The notes under the pieces were generated by a model. The model had not been told where the DNA came from and did not search any database. It worked only from the letters and a program-made list of their open reading frames with translations. A stretch of 40,216 bases of DNA, taken from Micrococcales bacterium (GTDB lineage Bacteria > Actinomycetota > Actinomycetes > Actinomycetales > Cellulomonadaceae). The DNA lies in assembly GCA_009779195.1 (NCBI GenBank), contig WRET01000029.1:1-40216 (forward strand), written 5' to 3'. Below are positions 7,580 to 17,239 of the stretch, one piece after another (positions within the stretch are counted from its first letter, which is position 1; each line of letters begins with the position of its first letter). The position numbers and the translations under genes are program-made.

Positions 7580-10138
7580 CTACCCGACCTCAAGCTCAGA
7601 GATCTCCAGGACGTAGCCGCCAGAGCTGCGGGGGAGGTCAGCGAGCCACACGACGAACGAGTCCATGGTCTGGGGGGATTTGAGGGTGAACGTCGTGGTG
7701 GGCGACGACACGGGGCCCGAAGCCAGGACCTTTCCGCCTGCCTTGTCGTTGGGGTTGGTGGCACGGACCTCGACCATGCCGCCGGTCTGGGGGGTACGGA
7801 TGGTCACGGACGAGACCGTGGAAGGCTGCTTCAGCGTCACGATGATCGCCACGCCGTCTTTGAGCTGGCCAAAGTTCGGCTGGGTGTAGGTGAAGGTGCT
7901 CCACGAGGTCGTCGGGTCACCGTCCCAGAGCCGGCCGACTGCCTCTTCGTGCTCGTGACCACCGGACGGGTCGTACGTCGTCACCGACGCGATGACGGCA
8001 CGGTTCCCCGCTGGCGAGGGTGTACCAGGCGAGGGCGTGCCCGTCACCGCCGGGGTACCTGGTACGGCAGCCTGGGTCGTCGTCGCCGGCTGGGCAGGGG
8101 TTGTGGCCGCGGGGACGCCGGGCTGCGCGAAGAACGCTGTAGCACCGATAACCGCGACGACGAGCACGATGATCGCGGCGCCGACGAGGACGTACCGACC
8201 GGTCTGCCCCGACGGCGGCTGGCCGTAGGTACGGGTCGTCGTCGCGCGCGGAGGCGGGGCGTCTTGAGGTCCGACGACCGGTGGTCCCCCGCCGGTCCAG
8301 CGCTGCGTCGGTGGTGGCGTGCCGTCGAACTGGGTCAACCAGGAGGGTCCCGACGGTGCCGCAGCGGTGGGTGGGTCTGGCTGGACGTGCCCCCACGGCG
8401 GGACCGTCGGTGATGGCGCCGGGCCCGGAGACGCAGACGGGTCCGCGGAAGGCTGGCCCAGCCACTCGGCGGGTGTGGGCTGTGCCGGTTGGACTGCGCC
8501 GGAAGGCAGGATCGCGCCCGGGGGTGGGGCGATCGTGGTTGGGGGGGCTTGTTTGGCGGGAAGCATGTTCTGATGCTCGTCCGCAAGGGCCGGTGCGGCA
8601 ACCGGCACAGGAGCCTGTTCAGGAACAACCTGTGCCGCAGCAGGGGCGACGGCAGGTGCGGGCTGTGCAGGTGCAGGCTGCGCGACGGGTTGAGCCGGAC
8701 CAGGCGAAGGCTTGGGCAGCACGACTGTGGGATCGACGGCTGGTGCGGGCACAGCCGGGGCAGGCACAGGCTGGGCAGGCACGGGCTGGGCCGCAGCAGG
8801 TTGAGCCTTCGGGGCAGGTGAAGGCCGTGCAGCGGAGGCCTCGTTGGGGGCGGCCGCGACGGCAGGTGCGGGTCCGGCCGGTGCGCCGGGTGCGATCGGG
8901 GGGACCGCAGGGCCGGGTGTGGACTGCCGGACCGACGACGCAGGCGCGGGTGGAGCAGCGGCTGGGACGGGAGGAACGGGAGCGGCAGCCTGGGCGGGAA
9001 CGGGAGGTGCCGGTGGGGCAGGAGCCGGGGTGGGTGGAACAGCGGTTGGGACCGGTGGTGCAGGTGCAGGGCCGACGGCCTGGGCGGGAACCGGAGGTGC
9101 CGGTGGAGCCGGACGCGGCGCAGCCACAGGCGGAGCGGGAGGAACAGGTGCAGGCGCCGGTGGGGGTCCAGGGTGCACACGTGCAGCCCCCCGGACGGGA
9201 GTGGCCGGCTGGCCAGCGCCACGCTTGGGAGCGCCCGTGGCGGGCGCAGGTGAGGTCGACCCAGACGAGGCACGTGAGGTCGACACCGACGAGACCGCCG
9301 AGGCCGGTGGGGTGGCTGCTGGTGCTGTGGGTCGGGGGCCGTTGGGGACACGGCCAGGTGTCGGCATGTCGGACGCCGACTGCACCTTGATCTGGGCCCA
9401 GGGTTCGAGGGCCTGGACCACCTCCGCTGGGGTGGTCAGAGCGCGCCCACTGCCGCTGAGGGTGCGGCACAACCGGTCCAGGTCGTCGGGGATACCTGCC
9501 CGGGGCGCCACAGTGGTGGGTGCGGCCCACCGTGTGCCTTCGGTCGGTGCCAACGGCAGGTCCGGGGTGATCGCCTCGTCGGGACGTGACGGCCACTGCC
9601 CGGTCAGCGCGGTGTACAGCAGGCGGACGAGGTCTTCGGTGTCAGCCCGGGTCGCCTCGTTGTCGGCCAGGCGCAGGTCGAGCAGGGCAGCGTCCAGGGC
9701 CAGCCCCGTCAGCACCACCCGCCCGTCGGAGGCGACGTGGACCACGGACGGACGCAACGCCAGGTGGTGCACCCCCCGGCGCCGGGCCACGTCGACCGCC
9801 GCCGCCGCCTCGCCAGCCACCGACCGCGCCACGTTGGACGCGAGCGGTCCGCGCTGGAGCATGGAGGCCAAAGACGTGCCAGAGACCTGCTCGTTGATGA
9901 CGTACCCACGTCCGTCGGGCAGGTTCCCCACATCCAGCACCCGGGCCAGACGTGCGTCAGTGACCAGAGCGGCCCGGCGGGCGGCGTCCAGCAGAGCAGG
10001 CCGTCCGGCCGGCAGCAGCCGAACAAGCACACTGCGGCCCAAGATCGTGTCGGTGGCCCGCGACGTCGTGGTGTCTGGGATGTCGTCGGGCAGCACTTCG
10101 TCGACGCGATAGCGTCCTGCGATCACGTCGTCAACCAC
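7580..10138 (-). CDS. membrane pseudokinase with C-terminal discoidin-like domain (MurJ partner)
   Basis: The 852-residue protein begins with a protein kinase fold (about 1-270) in which catalytic residues are lost. The usual VAVK lysine strand reads VLVRLL, the HRD loop reads HLALRP, and DFG is replaced by TGLA. A ~370-residue Pro/Ala-rich linker follows, then one membrane helix (about 650-674). The extracellular C-terminus (about 712-852) looks like a galactose-binding/F5-8 type C domain (AVGRLWDGDPTTSWSTFTY). In Mycobacterium tuberculosis the MurJ homologue Rv3910 carries the same pseudokinase and binding domain fused to it. Here it is a separate gene 37 bp downstream of murJ1. GTG 10138 has AGGAGG five bases upstream. 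By analogy it may bind FhaA-like phosphopeptide readers and regulate lipid II flipping. Confidence 0.88.
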   Translation of the reverse strand: MVDDVIAGRYRVDEVLPDDIPDTTTSRATDTILGRSVLVRLLPAGRPALLDAARRAALVTDARLARVLDVGNLPDGRGYVINEQVSGTSLASMLQRGPLASNVARSVAGEAAAAVDVARRRGVHHLALRPSVVHVASDGRVVLTGLALDAALLDLRLADNEATRADTEDLVRLLYTALTGQWPSRPDEAITPDLPLAPTEGTRWAAPTTVAPRAGIPDDLDRLCRTLSGSGRALTTPAEVVQALEPWAQIKVQSASDMPTPGRVPNGPRPTAPAATPPASAVSSVSTSRASSGSTSPAPATGAPKRGAGQPATPVRGAARVHPGPPPAPAPVPPAPPVAAPRPAPPAPPVPAQAVGPAPAPPVPTAVPPTPAPAPPAPPVPAQAAAPVPPVPAAAPPAPASSVRQSTPGPAVPPIAPGAPAGPAPAVAAAPNEASAARPSPAPKAQPAAAQPVPAQPVPAPAVPAPAVDPTVVLPKPSPGPAQPVAQPAPAQPAPAVAPAAAQVVPEQAPVPVAAPALADEHQNMLPAKQAPPTTIAPPPGAILPSGAVQPAQPTPAEWLGQPSADPSASPGPAPSPTVPPWGHVQPDPPTAAAPSGPSWLTQFDGTPPPTQRWTGGGPPVVGPQDAPPPRATTTRTYGQPPSGQTGRYVLVGAAIIVLVVAVIGATAFFAQPGVPAATTPAQPATTTQAAVPGTPAVTGTPSPGTPSPAGNRAVIASVTTYDPSGGHEHEEAVGRLWDGDPTTSWSTFTYTQPNFGQLKDGVAIIVTLKQPSTVSSVTIRTPQTGGMVEVRATNPNDKAGGKVLASGPVSSPTTTFTLKSPQTMDSFVVWLADLPRSSGGYVLEISELEVG

Positions 10139-10175
10139 GAGCGCCTCCTGTGGGTGTGAAGTCCCAGGGTTGATG

Positions 10176-12095
10176 CTAGTCGGATCGGCGACGTTTCAGG
10201 CGTGTAATCCCCTTTCGGACGCTTCCGATGAGCAGGTCGAGCTCACGCACGCGCAATAGCTTGAGCAGCACCAGGTAGGTCCCGGCGCAGACAGCGCCGA
10301 CGATGACGCAGACCCCGACGGCCACGAGCCATCCCCGCAACCCTGTGCTGTCGACCATGCCGAGGTACCGCAGCCCCCGCAGCGCCGCCAAGCCGCTGCT
10401 GGCTGCCACGGCGACAGCAAAGGTGGCACGAAGGTAGGTACGCAGTATCGCGGCGCCGCCAACAGCGCCGATACGCACCTTGAGACCTGACAGGGCCATA
10501 GCCATGGACAGCAGGTACGAGGCGGACATGGACAGTGCCGCGCCGAACACCCACAGGTGCGGGTCCAGCAGGCGCCACACCCCGAGCGTCCCGAGCAGCA
10601 CCACCGCAGCCGACCCGACGGCCACCGGGACCAACGACCGGGCATCTTCGTAGGCGTAGTACACACGCTGGCAGGCTGACCACACACCGTACGCAGGCAG
10701 TCCCACCATGAACGCCATGACCACCTTCGACATGGCTGCCACGTCGACGGGGTTGATCGTCGGGATGACCACCCGTGCTACCGGTCCGGCCAGCAGCAGG
10801 CCCAGCGTCGCGACCAGGACGGTGAACAGGCCGACCACCCGGACGGTGGACGAAAAGGTCCGGGCGACGTCTGTGTGCGCCCGGTCGGCGGCCTGCGCCG
10901 ACAGCCGCGGGAACAGCGCTGTCAGCAGCGACACGGTGACCAACGAGTGCGGGAGCATGAAGATCATGAGGCCGTAGTCGTAGACGGCCTTGCCCGCCGT
11001 ACCAGGGACATCGGGGACCGCGGCGGCAACCTGGCTGACGGCGACGACCGTGACCTGGGCGATGGCCAGCGCCACGAACGTCCACAGCGCGACCTTGCCG
11101 GCGCTGGCCAGCCCTGCCCCGCGGAACCCCCACTGCGGCCGGTAGCGCACCCCTGCTCGGCGCAGCGCGGGCACCAAGACGAGGGCCTGGGCGACGATGC
11201 CCAGTGTGGCCCCTCCGGCGAGCAGCGCGACCTGCGACGCCGTCCACTGCCTCGGAGCCTGGTTTCCCCAGGCGTGGAACTGCCAGACGAACACGACCAT
11301 GGTGGTGATCGCCACGACGTTGTTGACCGCCGGCGCCCACATGTACGGCCCGAACGACCCCCGGGCGTTGAGGACCTGCCCGACGAGCGCGTACACGCCG
11401 TAGAAGAACAGCTGCGGCATGGTCCAGTACCCGAAAGCCACGGTCAGGGCGATACGGGTCGGGTCGGCGTCTCCTCGCGCGTACACCATGACGAGCAGCG
11501 GGACAGCGGCGGTGGCCACGAGCGTCACCACCGCGAGGACGACGAACCCGAAGGTCAGCAGACGGTTGACGTACTCGGCCCCGGCTCCGCGTTTGTAGGC
11601 ACGCACCACCTGTGGGATGAGCACAGCCGACAAGGCCCCAGAGATCAGCAGGGTCTGCAGCTGGGAGGGCAGGGCGTTGGCGTACTGGAAGGCGTTGGCA
11701 GCAAGGCTCGTGGTGCCGACGATCCACACGAGGACCGCGACGCGGACCTGCCCGAGCACCCGCGACACTGCGGTCCCCAGACTCATGACGGCTGCTCCAG
11801 CGCGCACCGAGCCCGTGGGGCCAGCCTCGCTGTGGTTGCCGGCGCCGGACGCGGAGGGTTCCGCAGGCAGGCAAGGGCCCGCCGCTGCCGCCGTCTGGTC
11901 ATCGGGCGGCCCAGCACCCCACGACACCGGCGGTGGAACGACCTGGGTGGACGCCGTGGGCTCCGGTGGCTGCCACGCACCCCAGTCCACCCACGGGTCG
12001 TCCGCAGGGACGACGGCGGGCGCGACCTGGTGCTCGGGCACGACCACCGGGCACCCGGGTTCTCGCGGCACCTCAGCGGGTCCTGGTCCGGTCAA
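10176..12095 (-). CDS. murJ: MurJ-family lipid II flippase, copy 1 (downstream paralogue)
   Basis: MurJ moves lipid II across the membrane for peptidoglycan synthesis. After a ~100-residue polar N-terminus the protein has the multi-helix MATE-like MurJ core, including SGALSAVLIPQVVRAYKR, NARGSFGPYMWAP, MLPHSLVTVSLLTALFPRLS and ACQRVYYAYEDARSLVPV. It closely resembles the upstream copy along its whole core, and even the N-terminal VDWGAWQPP phrase is shared. It lacks the first ~120 Pro-rich residues of that copy. The first start in frame is TTG 12095; GTG 12071 is an alternative, and neither has a strong ribosome-binding site. It is followed closely by the pseudokinase gene. Confidence 0.92.
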   Translation of the reverse strand: MTGPGPAEVPREPGCPVVVPEHQVAPAVVPADDPWVDWGAWQPPEPTASTQVVPPPVSWGAGPPDDQTAAAAGPCLPAEPSASGAGNHSEAGPTGSVRAGAAVMSLGTAVSRVLGQVRVAVLVWIVGTTSLAANAFQYANALPSQLQTLLISGALSAVLIPQVVRAYKRGAGAEYVNRLLTFGFVVLAVVTLVATAAVPLLVMVYARGDADPTRIALTVAFGYWTMPQLFFYGVYALVGQVLNARGSFGPYMWAPAVNNVVAITTMVVFVWQFHAWGNQAPRQWTASQVALLAGGATLGIVAQALVLVPALRRAGVRYRPQWGFRGAGLASAGKVALWTFVALAIAQVTVVAVSQVAAAVPDVPGTAGKAVYDYGLMIFMLPHSLVTVSLLTALFPRLSAQAADRAHTDVARTFSSTVRVVGLFTVLVATLGLLLAGPVARVVIPTINPVDVAAMSKVVMAFMVGLPAYGVWSACQRVYYAYEDARSLVPVAVGSAAVVLLGTLGVWRLLDPHLWVFGAALSMSASYLLSMAMALSGLKVRIGAVGGAAILRTYLRATFAVAVAASSGLAALRGLRYLGMVDSTGLRGWLVAVGVCVIVGAVCAGTYLVLLKLLRVRELDLLIGSVRKGITRLKRRRSD

Positions 12096-12132
12096 CCGCG
12101 AGCACCCCCAGCACGTCCGTGGCGTGCCAGCA

Positions 12133-12154
12133 GACCAGGACCCATACCCTGGTC
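12133..12154. terminator. weak hairpin between the two murJ genes
   Basis: GACCAGG and CCTGGTC form a 7-bp stem with an 8-base loop in the 103-bp gap between the genes. There is no T tract on either strand, so it may only attenuate, or have no role. The rest of the gap shows nothing recognisable. Confidence 0.2.
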
Positions 12155-12198
12155 AACGCCTGAGGCCTGCCACGGGTTGCAGGGGGCACGAAGAGCGG

Positions 12199-14385
12199 TC
12201 AGCGGCGTCGCGAGACGACCTTGCGGACGCTTCCTGTCAGCAGGTCGAGCTCGCGCACGTGCAGCACCTTGAGCAAGGCCACGTAGATCCCGGCGACGAC
12301 TGTGCCCACCGCGACGCACACCCCGACGGCCACCAGCCATCCGTGGAGGCCAGGACTGTCGACCATGCCGACGTGCCGCAGCCCCCGCAGCACCACGTAG
12401 CCAGCCACAGCCGCCACGACGACCGCCAAGGTGGCGCGCATGTAGGTGCGCAGTATCGACCCGCCGCCGATCGCTCCGATACGCATCTTGAGCCCCGACA
12501 ACGCCATCCCCGTCGACAGCAGGTACGAGGCGGACATGGACAGCGCTGCGCCGAACACCCACAGGTGCGGGTCCAGCATCTTCCACACCCCGAGCGTCCC
12601 GAGCAGCACCACCGCCGCCGACCCGACGGCGACAGGGACCAGCGACCGGGCGTCTTCGTAGGCGTAGTACACCCGTTGGCAGGCCGACCAGATCCCGAAC
12701 GCGGGCAGCCCCACCATGAACGCCATCACCACACGGGACATGGCGTCGACGTCGCCGGGGTTGATCGTCGGGAGCACCGCCCGCACCAGCGGGGCTGCCA
12801 GCAGCAGGCCCAGCGTCGCGGCCAGGACGGTGAACAGCCCGACCACCCGGGCACCGGAGGAGAACGTCCGGGCGACGTCTTTGTGCGCCCGGTCGGCGGC
12901 CTGCGCCGACAGCCGTGGGAACAGCGCTGTCAGCAGCGACACGGTGACCAACGAGTGGGGGAGCATGAAGATCATGAACGCGTAGTTGTACGCGGCCCGT
13001 CCTGCGACGCCGGTGACGCCGGGGTACGCGTCACGGGCGGCGGCAGCGACCTGGCTGACGACGATCGTGCCGACCTGGCCGATGGCCAGCGCGGCGAACG
13101 TCCACACGGCGACCTTGCCTGCGGTGGCCAGCCCCACCCCGCGGAAGCCCCACTTCGGCCGGTACTTCACCCCTGCCTTGCGCATGGCGGGCAGCAGGAC
13201 GAGCGCCTGGGCGACGATCCCCAGCGTGGCCCCTCCGGCGAGCAGCATGACCTGCGACGACGTCCACACCGTTGGCGCGTCAGCACCCCAGGCGTGGAAC
13301 TGCCACACGAACACGACCATGGTCGTGATGGACACGAGGTTGTTGACCACAGGCGCCCACATGTACGGCCCGAAGGACCCTCGGGCGTTGAGCACCTGCC
13401 CGATGAGCGCGTACATGCCGTAGAAGAACAGCTGTGGCATCGTCCAGTACCCGAAGGCCACGGCCAAGGAGATACGGGCCGGGTCTCCGTCGCCTTGTCC
13501 GTACAGCCGGATGAGCAACGGCACAGCAGCGGTCAGCACGGTCGTCAGCACCCCGAGGACGACGAACCCCAAGGTCAGCAGACGGTTGACGTAGTCCTGG
13601 CCGGCGTTGCGTTTGTAGGCCCGCACCACCTGGGGGATGAGCACTGCTGACAGGGCCCCGGAGATGAGCAGGTTGTACAAGATGGTGGGCAGGGTGTTGG
13701 CGACCTCGAAAGAGTCGGCGGCCATGGTCGAGGCGCCGATGATCCACACGAGGATGGCCGAACGGGCCTGGCCGAGGACCCGCGACACCGCGGTCCCGAC
13801 CGCCATGACAGCGGCACCACCACGGACCGACGAGCCCCGGCTGGCCGCCGGTCCGCCGCCGTCAGGCGCTGGGCTGGGCTCGGGCACCGGCGAGGGGCCA
13901 AAGACCGCAGGCAGCACCTGTGTCAGGCTCTGGTCCTCTTCGCGCCGGTCGAACGGGCCAGACCACGGGACCGGCGGCGGGACCACACTGACCGCGCCGG
14001 TGAGGTCCGGTGGTTGCCACGCACCCCAGTCGACCGACGGCCCAGGTTCGCTCGGTGGCCCCAGCGCCGGGGCCGCGTGACGACCAGGTGCAGGCGGCGG
14101 TCCGCTGGGCGCCGCAGGCTGCGGCAGCGCCGGTGGCACGTGCACGTGTGGTGCAGGCGTGGCAGGCGGCGGCCAAGGTCCGTCGGACGGTTGCGGGGGC
14201 GCGCCTAACGGCGCAGGGAAGGCAGGCTCTGGCGGGGTGGGCGCCGCAGACGACGGCGGCCGGGAATACACCGGGTACGGCGATGGTGTTCCCGGGCGTG
14301 ACGCGTCTGGCGTCTCCGGTCCAGGTGGTGTGGCAGGCGGCGGGGGGCGTCGTTGTGGACGCCAGCCGATGCGGTCGTCGCTCAT
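12199..14385 (-). CDS. murJ: MurJ-family lipid II flippase, copy 2 (upstream paralogue)
   Basis: This 728-residue MurJ has a ~190-residue cytoplasmic N-terminus that is extremely Pro-rich (RRPPPPATPPGPETP and similar). The conserved 14-helix-type core follows, with NARGSFGPYMWAP, MLPHSLVTVSLLTALFPRLS and ACQRVYYAYEDARSL. Because its start is the first base block of an ATGA overlap with the DUF6049 gene, this copy occupies the position of the single murJ in related genomes and is probably the ancestral one. Two full-length, apparently intact copies in tandem are unusual. Conserved loops and helices show no obvious inactivation in either. Confidence 0.94.
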   Translation of the reverse strand: MSDDRIGWRPQRRPPPPATPPGPETPDASRPGTPSPYPVYSRPPSSAAPTPPEPAFPAPLGAPPQPSDGPWPPPATPAPHVHVPPALPQPAAPSGPPPAPGRHAAPALGPPSEPGPSVDWGAWQPPDLTGAVSVVPPPVPWSGPFDRREEDQSLTQVLPAVFGPSPVPEPSPAPDGGGPAASRGSSVRGGAAVMAVGTAVSRVLGQARSAILVWIIGASTMAADSFEVANTLPTILYNLLISGALSAVLIPQVVRAYKRNAGQDYVNRLLTLGFVVLGVLTTVLTAAVPLLIRLYGQGDGDPARISLAVAFGYWTMPQLFFYGMYALIGQVLNARGSFGPYMWAPVVNNLVSITTMVVFVWQFHAWGADAPTVWTSSQVMLLAGGATLGIVAQALVLLPAMRKAGVKYRPKWGFRGVGLATAGKVAVWTFAALAIGQVGTIVVSQVAAAARDAYPGVTGVAGRAAYNYAFMIFMLPHSLVTVSLLTALFPRLSAQAADRAHKDVARTFSSGARVVGLFTVLAATLGLLLAAPLVRAVLPTINPGDVDAMSRVVMAFMVGLPAFGIWSACQRVYYAYEDARSLVPVAVGSAAVVLLGTLGVWKMLDPHLWVFGAALSMSASYLLSTGMALSGLKMRIGAIGGGSILRTYMRATLAVVVAAVAGYVVLRGLRHVGMVDSPGLHGWLVAVGVCVAVGTVVAGIYVALLKVLHVRELDLLTGSVRKVVSRRR

Positions 14386-16595
14386 GTGGTGTCCGCAGGG
14401 TCGGGTGGCTCGACCTCAGGGGTTCCGCCGACGGGAGTGAACAGCTTGGCCATGGGGATACCCGCGATCGGTGTGAGCATCTTGACCACAGGGATACCGG
14501 CGATCGGCGTCTCGCCGCCGAGCACCCCCACACGTACCGGTTCGGTGGTGGTGCGGTTCCCGCGCCGGGCAGACTGCCCACGCCGCACGGTGCGCACAAC
14601 ACCCAGCATCAGGCCGAGGGCGACGAGCGCCAGCACGACGGTTGTGCCCACGCTCTCGATCTGGGCCCGCACCCGGGCCGAGAACACCACCGGGCTGGTC
14701 GTCACCGTGGAACCGTCGGCGGCGACCAGCACCGCCGAGATGGTGACGTCGCAGTTGGCCCGGGCGAACAGTGCGACAGCGACAGGGGTGTCGGAGTAGG
14801 GGGCGACAGTCACCGCTTGTGACCAGATCGGCGCGACCCGGGCGTCGGACTCTTCGGCTGGGGCAGCCCGTTTGTCTCCGGCCAGGCACCCCTTCTCTGG
14901 GTCCATGCGTATGCGGACCGTCGCGGTCACCGGCAGGTCGTTGCGCACGTTGAACCGGATCTCACCGGTGGATCCCAAGAGGTTCAACGTCCCCGGCTGG
15001 GTCAGCCGCAACCCGTTGCGGCGTTTGTCGATCGCTGACCTGACTGTCCGGAGCGCTGTCACCTGGCCTTGTGGGTCGGTGCGCCACGCGTAAGACGACA
15101 CCTGGAGCGTCGCCTCGTCCACACCGGCGGTGATCACCCCAGGGCGGTCGGTGACGGTCGCGAACACCGACAGGTCCTGGCGGGCGCCATCGAGCCCAGC
15201 CAGGGGTACCACATGGGTCAAAGGTGCCTCGGTTGCTGCCCGGGGCAGGTCCTGACCGGTGGCCATGAGGTCGGTGGTGCTCGTCAGGTCGACCCACGGT
15301 GCGGCCTCCAGCGCCGCGACGAACCCCTGGGTCCAGTCCGGGTCAGCCCGCCAGTCGCGGCTGGTGGCCACCAGCACCGCTGTGGGTCCCTTGCTGTCCT
15401 CACCGCCACGGGCAGCGGTGGCCAGCAGGGCCAGGGCCTGCTGGAAAGCCCGCGCCCACTCCATGTCTGCTGACCCGTCGAACAAAGCCGACACGTCCGC
15501 GTCTGGGTGGAGCACCACCAGGTCGCCGTTGTCGGTCGTCTCGTAGGTCAGGGTGCGGGTGCTGCGCGCCGACCACGGGGCCACGACCCAGGTCGCCCCC
15601 GACCCGCGCACCGCGGCGGCGGTCTGGGCGTCGAGCGGGTCCACGGACCACACGATGTTGGTCCGGTCGGGGCCTTGCGCGAGCTGGCGTCCACGGGTCA
15701 GCAGGTGGGTGGTGCGGCTCGCGGTGAGCGCCTGGAGGTCCGGGTCGCCCCACGGCAGCACGAACACCTCCCGGTCTGGCAGGACGGCTGCCAGCGACTG
15801 GTCCGGTCCGGTCACCAGGGCGGGGTCGATGGCCACGGCGACCTGCGGCGACCAGCGCACGGCGCCGAGCACCTGGTCCACCCGGTCGACGGTCGCGCTG
15901 GCCACGGTGGTGTCGCCAGGTTCGCCCACGTCGGGCAGCACCGGTGCGACCGGCGGCCCGGTGAGCGCGGCGAGCAGCGCCACCGGCGCGGCAGGGATCT
16001 GCTGGTTGGACTGCACGAGCAAGAAGGTGCGGACCTGGCCGCGGACGGTGCCCGCCTCCTCGAACGTGACGACCAGACCACGTGGCCCCCACTCGTTGAC
16101 CAAGGTGCCGTCGAGCATCTGCCGCGCGGTGCGCGGGACGGCCAGCGTGACCTGTGTGGAAGTACCCGCCGCCAAAGGAGCAGCCAGGTCGACGGCGACC
16201 AGCTCGGTGACGTCCACGGCCAAGGTGCCCGAAGCCCAGCGCTCCACGTCCGCGCGGGTGCGCATGTTCAGCGGCGCCAGCGACAGCACCACACGCCCAG
16301 GTAGCGGTTGTGCGGTGGTGTTGGTGACCTCGACGATGACGGTGAGGCGTTGGTCGCTGGTCACGTCCAGGACCTGCGGAATGACGTTCGTGACCGTGAC
16401 CGTCGCCCGCAGCGGCGCCTGGCTCGTCGTCGCCGGGACTGCCCGTGTGGTCTGGGGTGCGGCTGGGGACGGGCCGTGTGCCTGTCCTTGCGGCGCGAGC
16501 CCCACGGTGAGGGTCGCGAGCAACCCGCTGACGAGCGCTGCGCGCCACCACCTGCGGCCCGGCCAGCGCAACGTCCCCGGCCAGCGCAACGTCAT
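14382..16595 (-). CDS. DUF6049 family membrane-anchored cell-wall protein
   Basis: The 737-residue protein starts with a signal peptide (WWRAALVSGLLATLTVGLAP, ending GQAHG). A large extracellular region of β-sandwich and polysaccharide-deacetylase-like segments follows. One membrane helix (TTVVLALVALGLMLGVV) then leads to a basic RTVRRGQSARRGNR cytoplasmic tail. Homologues (Rv3909 in M. tuberculosis) always neighbour murJ; the function is not established, and a role in wall synthesis is inferred from context. The start ATG 16595 overlaps the NUDIX stop and the stop overlaps the murJ2 start, both ATGA. The tail ends in three degenerate TPIAGIP-like repeats. Confidence 0.85.
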   Translation of the reverse strand: MTLRWPGTLRWPGRRWWRAALVSGLLATLTVGLAPQGQAHGPSPAAPQTTRAVPATTSQAPLRATVTVTNVIPQVLDVTSDQRLTVIVEVTNTTAQPLPGRVVLSLAPLNMRTRADVERWASGTLAVDVTELVAVDLAAPLAAGTSTQVTLAVPRTARQMLDGTLVNEWGPRGLVVTFEEAGTVRGQVRTFLLVQSNQQIPAAPVALLAALTGPPVAPVLPDVGEPGDTTVASATVDRVDQVLGAVRWSPQVAVAIDPALVTGPDQSLAAVLPDREVFVLPWGDPDLQALTASRTTHLLTRGRQLAQGPDRTNIVWSVDPLDAQTAAAVRGSGATWVVAPWSARSTRTLTYETTDNGDLVVLHPDADVSALFDGSADMEWARAFQQALALLATAARGGEDSKGPTAVLVATSRDWRADPDWTQGFVAALEAAPWVDLTSTTDLMATGQDLPRAATEAPLTHVVPLAGLDGARQDLSVFATVTDRPGVITAGVDEATLQVSSYAWRTDPQGQVTALRTVRSAIDKRRNGLRLTQPGTLNLLGSTGEIRFNVRNDLPVTATVRIRMDPEKGCLAGDKRAAPAEESDARVAPIWSQAVTVAPYSDTPVAVALFARANCDVTISAVLVAADGSTVTTSPVVFSARVRAQIESVGTTVVLALVALGLMLGVVRTVRRGQSARRGNRTTTEPVRVGVLGGETPIAGIPVVKMLTPIAGIPMAKLFTPVGGTPEVEPPDPADTT

Positions 16596-17131
16596 GGTGA
16601 GGCCGACCAGAACTGCGCCGCGGAAGCGGCGAGCCGCCGTTCGTTGGGGTACGACAGCCGTGTGCCCAGGTCGTCGAGCGGGACCCACTCGACTTCCTCG
16701 ACCTCCTGGTCGGGGTCGTGCTCGTTGGTCAGGTCGCCGTCGACAGCCGCGAGCAAGAAGTGGTGCACCACTTTGTGGACCCGCCGGTCGTCGCCGCCGA
16801 ACCAGTAGTCGATCACCCCGAGGCGGTGGCGGACCTCCCCGAGGATCCCGGTCTCCTCGGCGATCTCGCGCACCGCCGCTTCTTCGGGGGTCTCCTCGCC
16901 TTCCAGGTGCCCTTTGGGCAGGCACCACTCCAGGCGTCCGGCCCGGTTGCGCCGCGCGATGATCGCCGCGCGGGGGGTACCGTCGTGCACCCCCACAACC
17001 AGCCCACCTGCTGAGGTCTCCTCCACCCGTGGCGCTGCCGCAGCCGTCTTGTCCGGGTCGATGTGCAGGGGATGCCCACCGGGCGGCGCCGGGACGCGGA
17101 CGGGCTCGGAAGGCCCGGCAGGGGTGGACAT
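16592..17131 (-). CDS. NUDIX hydrolase
   Basis: A 179-residue protein with a complete NUDIX box, GHLEGEETPEEAAVREIAEETG, matching GX5EX7REUXEEXGU. Such enzymes cleave nucleoside diphosphates linked to another group; the substrate cannot be told from sequence. It is the Rv3908 counterpart, normally divergent from pcnA, as here (108 bp apart). The upstream DNA has TAGAGT six bases before the ATG and no clear ribosome-binding site. This fits a leaderless transcript starting the NUDIX-DUF6049-murJ operon. Confidence 0.93.
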   Translation of the reverse strand: MSTPAGPSEPVRVPAPPGGHPLHIDPDKTAAAAPRVEETSAGGLVVGVHDGTPRAAIIARRNRAGRLEWCLPKGHLEGEETPEEAAVREIAEETGILGEVRHRLGVIDYWFGGDDRRVHKVVHHFLLAAVDGDLTNEHDPDQEVEEVEWVPLDDLGTRLSYPNERRLAASAAQFWSASP

Positions 17132-17239
17132 GAGGCCACTCTAGTGCTGGAAGTCGCCGACCGTGGCGGGTGGAGGTCACGACTGTGGACGGCAATCGGG
17201 TGTATCTGTACCGCGTCGGTCTGGCAGGCTTGGGTTCTG

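Noticed and set aside
8281..9390. Plus-strand open frame antisense to the pseudokinase linker
   Set aside because: Opposite a Pro/Ala-rich coding stretch, where such shadow frames are expected; no domain.
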